Shown here: piece after piece, positions 1-10,860 of the stretch | How positions within the stretch are numbered: the first letter of the stretch is position 1 | Layout of the letters: each line of letters begins with the position of its first letter | Program-made: the position numbers and the translations under genes | Notes under the pieces: model-generated | Seen by the model: only the letters and a program-made list of their open reading frames with translations | Database searches by the model: none | Told to the model about the DNA's origin: nothing | Assembly (NCBI GenBank): GCA_029960955.1 | Contig: JASBVS010000037.1 | Location: 62,001 to 126,000, forward strand | Source: Bacillota bacterium | Lineage (GTDB): Bacteria > Bacillota > Sulfobacillia > JAIMAT01 | Direction: 5' to 3' | DNA: 64,000 nt

Positions 1-842
1 ACCCTCCTCCCCGCCAACGCCGCCGCGGGCACCAGCGCCTGCACGCCCCGGCCCGGTGCCGGAGGCGCCGGCACCACCGCCACCACCAGCTCCGCCTCGA
101 CGCGCTCGTCTCCCAGCCGGATCTCCGCCCGTTGCGGGCGCCAGCCGGGCAGGAGTCCGCCCTCGGTCGGCCCCTGGTAAGGCAGCCAGCAGAGCGAGGG
201 GGCGAGCGCTTCCGGCGGCTCGACGCCCCGCCGCCAGCCGAGGAAGAAGTCCCTCCCCCGCCGCCCGAAGAGCCTCTCCAGAGCCCCCGCCCAGACGACC
301 GCGGCCGGCCGGCCGCTCAGGGGATCGACCAGGGTGTCGCCGGAGTCGACGAGCGCGTCCAGCGTGAGGCTGCGATCGCCTTCCACCAGGACGAGCTGGC
401 AGGCCCAGCGCTCCAGCGCCCATTGGCGACGGCCGCCCCGGGTCAGCCTCTCCAGCGCCAGGGCGCCCGCCGCCAGGGCGACCAGGAGGGCCAGCCAGCT
501 CCGGCCGCCCGCGCCCGGGCCGGTCGGAAGGGCCAGGGCAACGCCGGCCACGATGGCGCCCGAGGCGTAGAGGTAGCCGGCCTGCCGGGCGAGGGCGGCC
601 GGCCCGCGCCAGCCGTGGGCGACAGGCAGCATGACCAGCGAGACGAGGAGCAGCCAGGGCGCCCGCAGCGGGCGCAGGAGGGGCAGGAGCTCGCCCGCCA
701 CGGCCAGCGTCGCCCCCAGAGCGGCGGCGGAGAGCACCCGCCCCGGACGCGGGCGCAGACCCGCCAGCCGGCCGGCGACCACGAGGAGCACCGTGTCGAC
801 GGCGGCGTTGACCAGCCAGTAGACGTCCAGGTAGACGACCAT
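1..842 (-). CDS. spoIIGA: Sigma-E processing peptidase SpoIIGA (partial, C-terminus beyond window start)
   Basis: Not in the ORF track because no stop lies inside the window. Minus frame from ATG at 842 reads MVVYLDVYWLVNAAVDTVLLVVAGRLAG..., a multi-TM N-terminus, then DALVDSGDTLVDPLSGRPAAVV (SpoIIGA aspartic-protease-like D[TS]G motif) and LPYQGPTEGGLLPGWRP. Lies immediately downstream of ftsZ, as in Bacillus. Confidence 0.88.
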   Translation of the reverse strand, partial: MVVYLDVYWLVNAAVDTVLLVVAGRLAGLRPRPGRVLSAAALGATLAVAGELLPLLRPLRAPWLLLVSLVMLPVAHGWRGPAALARQAGYLYASGAIVAGVALALPTGPGAGGRSWLALLVALAAGALALERLTRGGRRQWALERWACQLVLVEGDRSLTLDALVDSGDTLVDPLSGRPAAVVWAGALERLFGRRGRDFFLGWRRGVEPPEALAPSLCWLPYQGPTEGGLLPGWRPQRAEIRLGDERVEAELVVAVVPAPPAPGRGVQALVPAAALAGRR

Positions 843-918
843 GGGGCCCCTCCGGAACATCGGATGCATATGGCGGCGCCCGTGAACCGATGCCATCGGG
901 CCCGGGCCGAAGATAGCG

Positions 919-954
919 GGAGCCCCGGGGCGACCGCTGTCACCCCGGGGCTCC
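919..954 (-). terminator. Hairpin between ftsZ and spoIIGA (12-bp perfect inverted repeat)
   Basis: GGAGCCCCGGGG (919-930) / CCCCGGGGCTCC (943-954); weak U-tract on the minus strand. Confidence 0.5.
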
Positions 955-1042
955 GGCAGCTTCCGGCAAGGGTTCTTCTTCGATCGGTCTCGCCAGCGCC
1001 TGCCGCCCGCCCCCACCCGCGCCGGAGGCGCGCCCGGGGCGG

Positions 1043-2230
1043 TCAGGGCAGCTGGCTGCGCCGTCGCAGGAAGGCGGGGATGTCGAGGTCCGCCCGCGCG
1101 AAGGGCTTGATGTCCAGCTCCTCGAGGGGCGCCTCCGGCTTGGGCCGGCTGGTGTCGAAGCCGGTGGCGATGACGGTGACGCGGATCTCGTCGTGGAGCG
1201 ATTCGTCGATCACCGCGCCGAAGATGATGTTGGCCTCGGGGTCGACGGCCTGCTGGATGATGGCGGCCGCCTCGTTCACTTCGTAAAGACCGAGGTTGGC
1301 GTCGCCGGTGATGTTGAGGAGGACGCCGCGGGCGCCCTCGATCGAGGTCTCCAGGAGCGGGCTGGAGATGGCGGTGCGCGCCGCCTCCACCGCGCGGTTC
1401 TCGCCGGAGGCGACGCCGATCCCCATCAGGGCCGAGCCGGTCTCCGTCATCACCGTGCGCACGTCGGCGAAGTCCAGGTTGATCAGCCCGGGCACCGTGA
1501 TCAGGTCGGAGATGCCCTGGACGCCCTGCCGGAGCACGTCGTCGGCGACCCGGAAGGCTTCGAGCATCGAGGTCTTCTTGTCGACCACCTGCAGCAGGCG
1601 GTCGTTGGGGATGATGATCAGCGTGTCCACCTGCTCGCGCAGCGCGCGGGTGCCCGCCTCCGCCGCCGCCGCCCGCGGCTTCCCTTCGAACGAGAAGGGC
1701 CGCGTCACCACCCCCACCGTCAGCGCACCCAGCTCCTTGGCGATGGAGGCGATCACGGGCGAGGCGCCGGTTCCGGTCCCGCCGCCCATGCCGGCGGTGA
1801 TGAAGACCATGTCCGCACCCTTGAGCGCCTCGGCGATCTGGTCCCGCGACTCCTCGGCCGCCCGCTTGCCGATCTCCGGGTTGGCGCCCGCTCCCAGTCC
1901 CTTGGTCAGCTTCTGGCCGATCTGGATCTTCTCGGTCGCCTCGGAGAGGCCGAGCGCTTGCGCGTCGGTGTTGACCGCGATGAAGTCGACCCCGTGCAGG
2001 CTGGCGCGGATCATCCGGTTGACGGCGTTGCTGCCGCCGCCTCCGACGCCGACCACCTTGATGACCGCGTAGTTGTATGCGGAAGGCTCCAACTCCAGCA
2101 ATTCCGTCCGCTCCTCCCCGGGTACGTCTTCCCCAGGAAGTAGGGCCCGACCCCCGGTCTTTTGGCCAGTCCTTCGCCGGACCCCCTGCAAACCCTGCCT
2201 TCTCCGGCTTTCCGGTACTGAATTCGACAT
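1043..2230 (-). CDS. ftsZ: Cell division protein FtsZ
   Basis: [42 protein letters not shown]-terminal start uncertain. Confidence 0.97.
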   Translation of the reverse strand: MSNSVPESRRRQGLQGVRRRTGQKTGGRALLPGEDVPGEERTELLELEPSAYNYAVIKVVGVGGGGSNAVNRMIRASLHGVDFIAVNTDAQALGLSEATEKIQIGQKLTKGLGAGANPEIGKRAAEESRDQIAEALKGADMVFITAGMGGGTGTGASPVIASIAKELGALTVGVVTRPFSFEGKPRAAAAEAGTRALREQVDTLIIIPNDRLLQVVDKKTSMLEAFRVADDVLRQGVQGISDLITVPGLINLDFADVRTVMTETGSALMGIGVASGENRAVEAARTAISSPLLETSIEGARGVLLNITGDANLGLYEVNEAAAIIQQAVDPEANIIFGAVIDESLHDEIRVTVIATGFDTSRPKPEAPLEELDIKPFARADLDIPAFLRRRSQLP

Positions 2231-2243
2231 CCTTCGCGGACGC

Positions 2244-3086
2244 TTAACCCGCCGGCGGCGGCGCAGGCGCGGCCGGGGACGACGGGGCGGGCGGCTTGGG
2301 CGGCCAGGCGACCGCCGGCAGCCCGGGCGCGCGCAGGTCGACGTAGAGCGGCGACTGGCCGCGACGCCGCGCCTCGGCCAGCACGCCCAGCAGCTCCTCG
2401 GCCACCTGGCGGGCGGAGGAGCCGGCGTCGATCCAGACGGGGATCCGCGCCGGCGGCCGCGCGTTCCCGGCTTGCTGCGGCTGCAGCCAGAGGGTGATGC
2501 TCCCGTCGGCGTGGACGTCGATGGCGCCCACCGGCGGCTGCGCGTCCGACAGCAAGGCGGCCAGCGCCACCGGCCGGGCGGCCGCCGCTCCCAGCGCCCG
2601 GCCCGCCTCCGGTTGCATCGCCCGGGCGAAGCGGACGACCGGCAGGCCGGCCGTCCCGCTCCGCTTCAGGAAGGGAACCCCGAAGCGATCGACCCACCAG
2701 TATCCGCCGCCCCGGGCCGGCAGCGCCGCCACCGCCGTCCGTTCGACCACGTCGATGACCAGCCGGTCGGGCCAGACGATGCGGACCGTCGCCCCCTCGA
2801 TCAGCGGGTCGCGTTCGAGGCGGGCGGCCAGCTGCGCCGGTCGTATCTGCCAGATCGGGACCTGGTAGCGCAGGCCCGCCTCGCGCAGCACCTGCGCGGC
2901 GGTCTGCAGGCGGAGCCCGGTCACCTCCACCTCCCGGAGGCGGAAGGCCGGCCACTGGAGGAGTTCGTACGCCAGCACCGCGGCGAGGACCAGGGCCGGG
3001 ATCGCCCAGAGCGCCCTCCGCCCCCCCGGCCTGGCGCGGGCATCGGGCTCCGGGCTTCCGGAGAGACTAGCCACGGTCTTCTCCAT
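2244..3086 (-). CDS. ftsQ: Cell division protein FtsQ/DivIB (POTRA domain)
   Basis: Single N-terminal TM then [25 protein letters not shown] (POTRA) and [29 protein letters not shown]; adjacent to ftsZ. Start could be 3086 or 3122. Confidence 0.85.
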   Translation of the reverse strand: MEKTVASLSGSPEPDARARPGGRRALWAIPALVLAAVLAYELLQWPAFRLREVEVTGLRLQTAAQVLREAGLRYQVPIWQIRPAQLAARLERDPLIEGATVRIVWPDRLVIDVVERTAVAALPARGGGYWWVDRFGVPFLKRSGTAGLPVVRFARAMQPEAGRALGAAAARPVALAALLSDAQPPVGAIDVHADGSITLWLQPQQAGNARPPARIPVWIDAGSSARQVAEELLGVLAEARRRGQSPLYVDLRAPGLPAVAWPPKPPAPSSPAAPAPPPAG

Positions 3087-3112
3087 TCCTCCCGGAAACG
3101 GAGGCTCCGCGG

Positions 3113-4414
3113 GTGCGGTCACCTACCGTGGGCGCCCTTCTGGCGCTGGTCTCGGTACCCTTCTGCATGGTTCTCTCCAACTCGCTCCTGATCCCGGTCC
3201 TGCCGTCCATCCAGCGCGGCGCCCACCTGACCGCCTTCCAGGCCGGCCTGCTGATCACCGCCTTCTCCGTCACCGCCGGGGTGGTGATCCCGTTCGGAGG
3301 GTACTTCTCGGATCAGATCGGCCGCAAGGCGGTGATCGTTCCCGCCCTGGGCCTCTTCGGCCTGGGCGGTCTGGTGGCCGGGCTGGCTCCGCTCTTCGTC
3401 TCCCGCCCCTTCGGCTGGCTGGTGGCCGGTCGACTCATCCAGGGCATCGGCGGCGGCGGCACCTACCAGGTGGCCATGGCACTGGCCGGCGACCTCTACC
3501 GGGGCGGCGAGCGGGTCCAGGTGCTGGGGACGTTGGAAGCCTCCAACGGCGTCGGCAAGGTGGCCGCCCCGATCATCGGCTCGGCCCTGGGCCTGGCGGC
3601 CTGGATGGCGCCCTTCTTCTTCTATCCGTTGGCCGCCTGGTCGGCCGCGGCGGCCGTCTTCTGGCTGATCCGGCCGTCCCGCGCCGGCAAGGGGAGGCGC
3701 CGGCCGTTCGTCGCCTACGTCGACGACCTGAAGGAAGTCTTCCGCGCCAAGGGAGCACCCCTCGCCATCCTCTTCGCCGTCGGATTCGTCGCGCTTCTCG
3801 TCCTGTTCGGCTTCCTGAGCTACTACTCGGACGTCCTGGAGGCCTCCTGGAGGATCAGGGGGCTGGTCAAGGGGCTGATCATGGCCGTCCCGGTCGGCTC
3901 CATGGCCGTCCTCTCCTACCTCACCGGGACGCTCCTGCGGGAGCGGATCGGGCGCTGGAGCAGGAGCCTGCTCCTGGCCGGCCTCGCCCTGGGCGCCGCC
4001 GGCTTCGCGCTTTCCCTCTGGCTGCGCAGCCTCTGGGGTCTGACCGCCGCCGTCACCCTGGTCGGCATCGGCGACGGGCTCCTCCTCTCGCCCGTCAACA
4101 CGCTGGTCACCGAGAGCGTGGGAGCGGCCAAACGCGGGCTGATCACGGCGCTTTACGGCACCACGCGCTTCTTCGGGGCGGCGCTGGGGCCGCCGCTCTT
4201 CACGCGGGCCGCGGAGGCCGGCCGCGACCTCGTGGCGGGCGGCGGGGCGGCGCTCCTGGCGCTCACCTGCCTGCTGGTGGCGGCCGGCGTCCGGCCGGCG
4301 GTGCTGGGCAGGAACCTCCCGGCGGGGGAGCGCCAGGAGGCCGCCGCCCCGCTCAGGGCAGACCCTGGCGGAAGCCTTCGCCGAGCACCTCGGAGACCTC
4401 GCCCAGCGCCATGA
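3113..4414 (+). CDS. MFS transporter
   Basis: Multi-TM protein with MFS signature GGYFSDQIGRKAVIV and AGRLIQGIGGGGTYQVAMAL. Confidence 0.88.
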   Translation: MRSPTVGALLALVSVPFCMVLSNSLLIPVLPSIQRGAHLTAFQAGLLITAFSVTAGVVIPFGGYFSDQIGRKAVIVPALGLFGLGGLVAGLAPLFVSRPFGWLVAGRLIQGIGGGGTYQVAMALAGDLYRGGERVQVLGTLEASNGVGKVAAPIIGSALGLAAWMAPFFFYPLAAWSAAAAVFWLIRPSRAGKGRRRPFVAYVDDLKEVFRAKGAPLAILFAVGFVALLVLFGFLSYYSDVLEASWRIRGLVKGLIMAVPVGSMAVLSYLTGTLLRERIGRWSRSLLLAGLALGAAGFALSLWLRSLWGLTAAVTLVGIGDGLLLSPVNTLVTESVGAAKRGLITALYGTTRFFGAALGPPLFTRAAEAGRDLVAGGGAALLALTCLLVAAGVRPAVLGRNLPAGERQEAAAPLRADPGGSLRRAPRRPRPAP

Positions 4415-5390
4415 AGGCGCCCGGGTCGAGCTGGCGCACCAGGAGGCGGAGCTCGGCCACTTCCTCGCGGCCGACCACCACGTAGAGAAGGGCGTGGCTC
4501 CGGCCCGTGAAGGCGCCCTCCACCTCCACCCGCGTCACGCCGCGCTCGAGCTTCTCGAGGACGGCCTGCGCGATCACCTCGGCCCGGTCCGTGACGATCC
4601 AGGCGGCCATGGCCGAGCGGGCACCCTGGAGGAGGAAGTCGATCACCCGCGTGGCGACGAAGAGCGAGATCGCGCCGTAGAGCGCCCGCTCCGCGCCGAA
4701 GAGGAGACCGGCGCTGCCGATGATGACGACGTCGATCCAGAGGACCGTGGTGCCCACCGGCCAGGGGAACCAGCGTTGCAGCGAGCGCGCCAGGGTGTCC
4801 GAGCCGCCCGTCGAGCCGCCGGCCCTCAGCACCAGGCCGGAGCCGAGCCCGCTGAGCAGGCCGGCGTAGAGCGTGGCCAGGAGCGGGTCCCCGGTGACGG
4901 TGGGCAGGCCGGCGGTGAGCTGCACCCAGCCGGCCAGCGTGGCGATGCCCAGGAAGGTCCGGGCGATGAAGCGGTAGCCGTGGGCGCGCAGGCCCAGCGC
5001 GAGGATGGGCACGTTGAGCGCGACGATGGTGACGCTGACCGGCACGCCCAGGGTGTGGAGCAACAGGACGCCGACGCCGCTGACGCCGCCGTCGACGATG
5101 CGGAAGGGTACCTGGAAGAGGTTGACGCCCAGCGCGATCAGGCCGGTGCCCGACGTGATGAGCAGCGCGCGCGCCCAGCCGGTTTCGAGCCACCTCGCCA
5201 GAAGTCGACGGATGCGCCTCTCCCCCTCGCTTCCTCGCCAGGAATCTACCCTACGCCGTCGAAGCGTGGGTGGTGAAGCGCCTCCTTCCGGTTCCCCGCA
5301 AGGAAGCCAGGCGTCAGGGGGAGAGATCGCGGTGACCGGATCGGCGGAAGCCGGCGCGGCCACGCCCGCCGCCGCGGAGGAGCAGCGCAC
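4353..5390 (-). CDS. YitT family (DUF161/DUF2179) membrane protein
   Basis: GTGLIALGVNLFQVPFRIVDGGVSGVGVLLLHTLGVPVS and AGGSTGGSDTLARSLQRW; C-terminal DUF2179-like region. True start is probably downstream of 5390. Confidence 0.85.
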   Translation of the reverse strand: MRCSSAAAGVAAPASADPVTAISPPDAWLPCGEPEGGASPPTLRRRRVDSWRGSEGERRIRRLLARWLETGWARALLITSGTGLIALGVNLFQVPFRIVDGGVSGVGVLLLHTLGVPVSVTIVALNVPILALGLRAHGYRFIARTFLGIATLAGWVQLTAGLPTVTGDPLLATLYAGLLSGLGSGLVLRAGGSTGGSDTLARSLQRWFPWPVGTTVLWIDVVIIGSAGLLFGAERALYGAISLFVATRVIDFLLQGARSAMAAWIVTDRAEVIAQAVLEKLERGVTRVEVEGAFTGRSHALLYVVVGREEVAELRLLVRQLDPGAFMALGEVSEVLGEGFRQGLP

Positions 5391-5655
5391 GCTGCCCGGC
5401 GTCCTCCGCCTGGCCGTGCGCGCCGGCGCACTGGAGCTGGAGACGGCGCAGGAGCGGGAGGTCGTGCCGGTCGCGGCGGGCGAGGCGGTCCACGTCCTCG
5501 ACGGGCACCTCCACCCCCGCCCCGGCGCCGGCGACCGCGGCCTGGTGGCCGCCTTCTACTATTTCGACGCGCCCGGGGTGACCGTCCGCCTGGTCCGCGA
5601 CGGCGGCGCCTGGTACGTCCTGGCCAGCCGGTCCGCGCATCAGGCCGTCCTGTAG
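5332..5655 (+). CDS. Hypothetical small protein (107 aa)
   Basis: GTG at 5332 preceded by AGGGGGAGAG; MTGSAEAG...LRLAVRAGALELETAQEREVV...FYYFDAPGVTVRLVRDGGAWYVLA. Confidence 0.45.
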   Translation: MTGSAEAGAATPAAAEEQRTLPGVLRLAVRAGALELETAQEREVVPVAAGEAVHVLDGHLHPRPGAGDRGLVAAFYYFDAPGVTVRLVRDGGAWYVLASRSAHQAVL

Positions 5656-6719
5656 GCGAGGCTGCCCGGGGTCGGCGCGGCGAGGGTGCCCCGCAGGACC
5701 GCCACGAGGCCGTCGGCGACCGCCTCGGCGGCGTTTTCGGCCACCTGCAGGCGCAGCTCCAGCTTCCGGCCGAGGTACTCCGGCAGGCCGCGCAGCAGGG
5801 CTCCCCGGCCGACCTGATGCCCGCCGTCCTCCCAGATGTCGGCCAGAAGCTCCGGCGGCGTCTCCCCCAGCAGCTGGGCGACGCTCTCGGCGATCCGGTC
5901 GAGGACCGGGACGAGCGGTGCCGCCAGCTCGCCCGCCGGGACGGTGACCACTGCGGGCAGGCCGCTGCCGACGTGAACGCCCGCCACGCTCACCCTCTCC
6001 TCGCCGGGCGCCGCGCCCGGCGCCGCCGCGGCCGTCGTCCTCAGCCGCTCCGCCGTCGGCCTGCCGATGACCAGCCCGTGCTCCTGGCGGAACCAGCGGA
6101 TGATCGCCTCGTCCATCTCCTCGCCGCCCACCGGCCAGCGCCCGGCCAGGGCGATGCCGCCCGCCGTCACCACGGCCGCCGAGCTCTCGCCCGCGCCGAC
6201 GTCGACGATCAGCCGCCCGCGCGGCTCCGCGACCTCCAGGCCCAGGCCGGCCGCCGCCAGCAGCGGCGCCGCCAGGAAGTGGACGCGGCCCGCACCCGCG
6301 CTCTCCAGAGCCTGCTCGATCGCCCGCTCCTCCACCTGGCTCTGCCCCCAGCGGGCCGCCACCAGCACGGGGCGCGGCCGGCGGAAGCGGCCCCGCCCGC
6401 CGAGCCTGGCGAGGAGACGGCCCAGGAGCGCCTCGGCCGCGTCGTAGTCGGCGATGGCCCCCCTGCGGATGGGATGGACCAGCTCCAGCTCGGAGGGCGC
6501 CCTCCCCTCCATGCGGCGCGCCTCGTTCCCGTAGGCGACGATCCGCCTCGCCCCCTGGCGCTCGCGCGCCAGCACGGCCGCCTCCTCCAGCCGCCGGCCG
6601 CGCGCGTCGACCAGGCGCAGGTTGGCGCTACCCAGGTCCAAGCCGAAGCCGCCCTGCCAAGGGGCGGCTCGACGGAAAGAAGGTATCCCGGCCAATGGTT
6701 GGATCCACCCTCCCGGCAC
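5640..6719 (-). CDS. Diverged MreB/Mbl-family actin-like protein
   Basis: GFGLDLGSANLRLVDARGR, AYGNEARRMEGRAPSELELVHPIRRGAIADYDAAEALL, GRLIVDVGAGESSAAVVTAGGIALAGRWPVGGEEMDEAIIRWFRQEHGLVIGRPTAE match MreB layout. Confidence 0.8.
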   Translation of the reverse strand: MPGGWIQPLAGIPSFRRAAPWQGGFGLDLGSANLRLVDARGRRLEEAAVLARERQGARRIVAYGNEARRMEGRAPSELELVHPIRRGAIADYDAAEALLGRLLARLGGRGRFRRPRPVLVAARWGQSQVEERAIEQALESAGAGRVHFLAAPLLAAAGLGLEVAEPRGRLIVDVGAGESSAAVVTAGGIALAGRWPVGGEEMDEAIIRWFRQEHGLVIGRPTAERLRTTAAAAPGAAPGEERVSVAGVHVGSGLPAVVTVPAGELAAPLVPVLDRIAESVAQLLGETPPELLADIWEDGGHQVGRGALLRGLPEYLGRKLELRLQVAENAAEAVADGLVAVLRGTLAAPTPGSLAYRTA

Positions 6720-6784
6720 GGCCTCTCCACCTGGCAGGCTAGTGCCCGCGAGGGAAGCTCACAACGCAAAAAGTCTGCCAGGAT

Positions 6785-7360
6785 TCAAACTCCCAGCTCC
6801 AGCTCGGCGGCGACGCCCTTCAGGGCCTCGAGGACGACGGCGATGTGCTCGTCGAGCGGCACGCCCAGCTCGGCCGCGCCCCGCTCGATGTCGGCGCGGC
6901 TGACGTTCCTGGCGAAGGCCTTGTCCTTCAGCTTCTTCCGCACCGAGGCCACGCCGAGGCCGGCGACGTCGCGGCCGGGACGGACCAGGGCGACCGCGAC
7001 GATGAAGCCGGAGAGCTCGTCGCAGGCGAAGAGCGCCTTGTCCATCAGGCTCTCGCGGCGAACGCCGGTGTGGTCGGCGTGGGCGCGGATGGCGTGGACC
7101 ACGTCGGCCGGGTAGCCGCGCTCCTCCAGGATGGCGGCGCCGCGCAGGGGATGGTCGGCCGGGTCGGGCCAGCGCTCGTAGTCGAAGTCGTGCATCAGGC
7201 CCGCCAGCCCCCACCGCTCCTCGTCCTCGCCGAAGCGCCGCGCGTAGGCGCGCATCGCCGCCTCCACCGCCAGGGCGTGCTTCCTGAGGTTGGGGCTGCG
7301 GGTGAACTCGTAGAGGAGATCCAGCGCCTCCTGGCGCGAGACCAAGCCGCTCCCTCCCAC
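6785..7360 (-). CDS. HD-domain phosphohydrolase family protein
   Basis: LRKHALAVEAAMRAYARRFGEDEERWGLAGLMHDFDYERWP ... HAIRAHADHTG (HD pattern). Confidence 0.85.
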   Translation of the reverse strand: MGGSGLVSRQEALDLLYEFTRSPNLRKHALAVEAAMRAYARRFGEDEERWGLAGLMHDFDYERWPDPADHPLRGAAILEERGYPADVVHAIRAHADHTGVRRESLMDKALFACDELSGFIVAVALVRPGRDVAGLGVASVRKKLKDKAFARNVSRADIERGAAELGVPLDEHIAVVLEALKGVAAELELGV

Positions 7361-7368
7361 CGTGCCGG

Positions 7369-8204
7369 CTAGGGTGCGCCGAGCAGGTCGGCCACCCCGC
7401 GGCGGACCCGTTCGCGGATCTCGGCGGCGCTTCCTCCCCGGGCGACGAGGCGGACCAGGGCGGAGCCGACCACGGCCGCGTCGGCCACCGCGCCCGCCGC
7501 CCGCACGTCGGCCGCCGTCGAGAGGCCGAATCCCACGGCCACCGGCCAGGGGGTCAGCGCCCGCACCCGTCCGACCAGGGCGGGAACGCGCGGGTCGAGA
7601 CCGCCGGAGGCGCCGGTGACGCCGGTCAGGGCGACGCCGTAGACGAAGCCCGTGCCGACCGCCAGCGCTGCGCGCAGGCGGGCCTCGGTGGCGGTGGGCG
7701 CGACGAAGGGGATCCAGGCGAGGCCGAGCTCGCGCGCCCGGAGCGGGAGGTCGCCCGCTTCCTCCGGCGGCAGGTCGGGCAGGATGACGCCCGCCGCCCC
7801 GGCCTCGGCCGCCTGCCCCAGCCAGCGCTCGCAGCCGTAGGCCAGGACGGGGTTGAAGTAGCTCATCAGGCAGACCGCCGCCTCGGGCCGCGCCTCGCGC
7901 AGCCGGCGCAGGCCCTCGAAGACCTGCGAGGGGCGGGTGCCGGCGCCCAGCGCCCGCTGCCCCGCCGCCTGGATGACCGGCCCGTCGGCCAGCGGATCGG
8001 AGAAGGGCAACCCCAGCTCGAGCACCGCCGCGCCTCCCTCCAGCGCCCCGGCGGCCGCGGCCAGCGACCTCTCCGGGTCGGGGTCGCCGTACATGACGTA
8101 GGCGACGAGCGGGACGGCCCCCTCCGCGCGTCTCCGGCGGATCGCCTCGGCGATCAGGCGGGCGCCGCGCGGCTCCTCGCCACGGCTCGTCTCGACGGCG
8201 AGGC

Positions 8205-8208
<4 letters not shown>
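7369..8208 (-). CDS. trpA: Tryptophan synthase alpha subunit
   Basis: [53 protein letters not shown]; follows trpB with ATGA-type overlap. Confidence 0.96.
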
Positions 8209-9402
<1,194 letters not shown>

Positions 9403-9425
<23 letters not shown>

Positions 9426-10860
9426 GTTCCCACCCCCTCACGGCTTGCACGAAGGCCCGGATCCGCCCGGGATCCTTCCTCCCCCCGCTCTCCACGCCCG
9501 AGGAGACGTCCACCCCGTCGGGCCGGTAACGCTCCAGAAAGCCGGCCACGTTCTCCGGATCGAGGCCGCCCGCCAGCCACCAGCGGAGGCCGCGGGCGCG
9601 GAAGCCGAGCGCGGCCTCCTCCGGCGCGCGCCGCCCGGCGCCGCCCTCGCCGGGGTCGAGAAGCCAGCGGTCGGCCTCGCCCCGCGCCTCCTCCGGCGAC
9701 GCCACGGCGCGGATCAGCTCCGCGTCAGGAAGGAGGCTCCGCAACCGGAGCACGTACGCCTCGTCCTCGCCGCCGTGCAGCTGGACCGCGTCCAGGCGGC
9801 AGCGGCGCGCCAGCGCCGCCACCTCCTCGGGCGCCTGGCGGGCGAAGACGCCCACGCGGAGCACCGCGGGCGGCACCTCCCGCGCCCAGGCCGCCGCCGC
9901 CTCGGGGTCGACGCTCCGCCGCCGCCCCGGCAGCAGGATCCAGCCGACCGCGTCCGCGCCTGCCTCCACCGCCGCGCGGGTGGCCTCCAGGCTGTCCAGG
10001 CCGCAGATCTTCACCCGCACGCGCTCCCGGCCCGCGGGCGCGCCGGGCCGCCGGACGGCCGCGAAGCCTGCGGCCAGTCGCGCGGGATCGCCGGCGCGGA
10101 CCAGCGCCTCGCCGACGAGGGCGGCGTCGACGCCGGCCTCCGCCGCAGGGAGGAGCTCCTCGGGCCGCCGGTAGCCGCTCTCGGCCACCAGCAGCGCGCC
10201 CCGCGGCCGGCCTTGCCCCGGGGCGCGCAGGAAGCGCGCCACCCGCTCCGCGCGCTCCCGCTCGACCCGGAAGGTCGCCAGGTCGCGGTTGTTGACGCCG
10301 ACCAGACGCGCGCCCAGCGCGGCGACCCGGGCCGCCTCCTCCTCGTCGTGGACCTCGACCAGCGCCTCCAGCCCTGCGCGCTCCACCTCGTCGAGCATGG
10401 CGGCGAGCTGCTCGGGCTGCTCGAAGAGGCGCGCGATCACGAGGACGGCGTCGGCCCCCAGCGCGGCGCTCTCCCGCACCTGGTCCGGATCGATCAGGAA
10501 GTCCTTGCGCAGGACGGGCACGGGGACCGCCGCGCGCACCGCCCGCAGGTCGGCCGGGTCACCGCCGAAGAAGGTTCGGTCGGTCAGGACGGAGAGGGCG
10601 GCCGCCCCGCCCTCGACGTAGCGCTCGGCCAGCCGGGCCGGCTCCGGGATGGGCGCGATCTCGCCGGCGGAGGGCGAGCGCCGCTTGCACTCCGCGATCA
10701 GGCCGAGCCGGCCCTCCCGCGCCCGCCGCCGCAGCGCGCGCTCCAGCGAGAGCGGAGGGCGCGCCCCTCCGGCCCCCGCGGCCCGCGTGGCGACCGCCGG
10801 CGCCTCCCGCGCCGCCGCCAGCTCCCTGCGCTTGGCCTCCACGATCGCGTCGAGGATCAT
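9403..10860 (-). CDS. trpCF: Bifunctional indole-3-glycerol-phosphate synthase / phosphoribosylanthranilate isomerase (TrpC-TrpF fusion)
   Basis: One uninterrupted frame: IGPS ([50 protein letters not shown]) then PRAI ([59 protein letters not shown]). Start 10860 overlaps the trpD stop. Confidence 0.93.

Noticed and set aside
919-954. GC-rich inverted repeats across the window as a dispersed repeat family or CRISPR
   Set aside because: The hairpins differ in sequence and lie singly in intergenic gaps, consistent with terminators; no regularly spaced direct repeats were seen.
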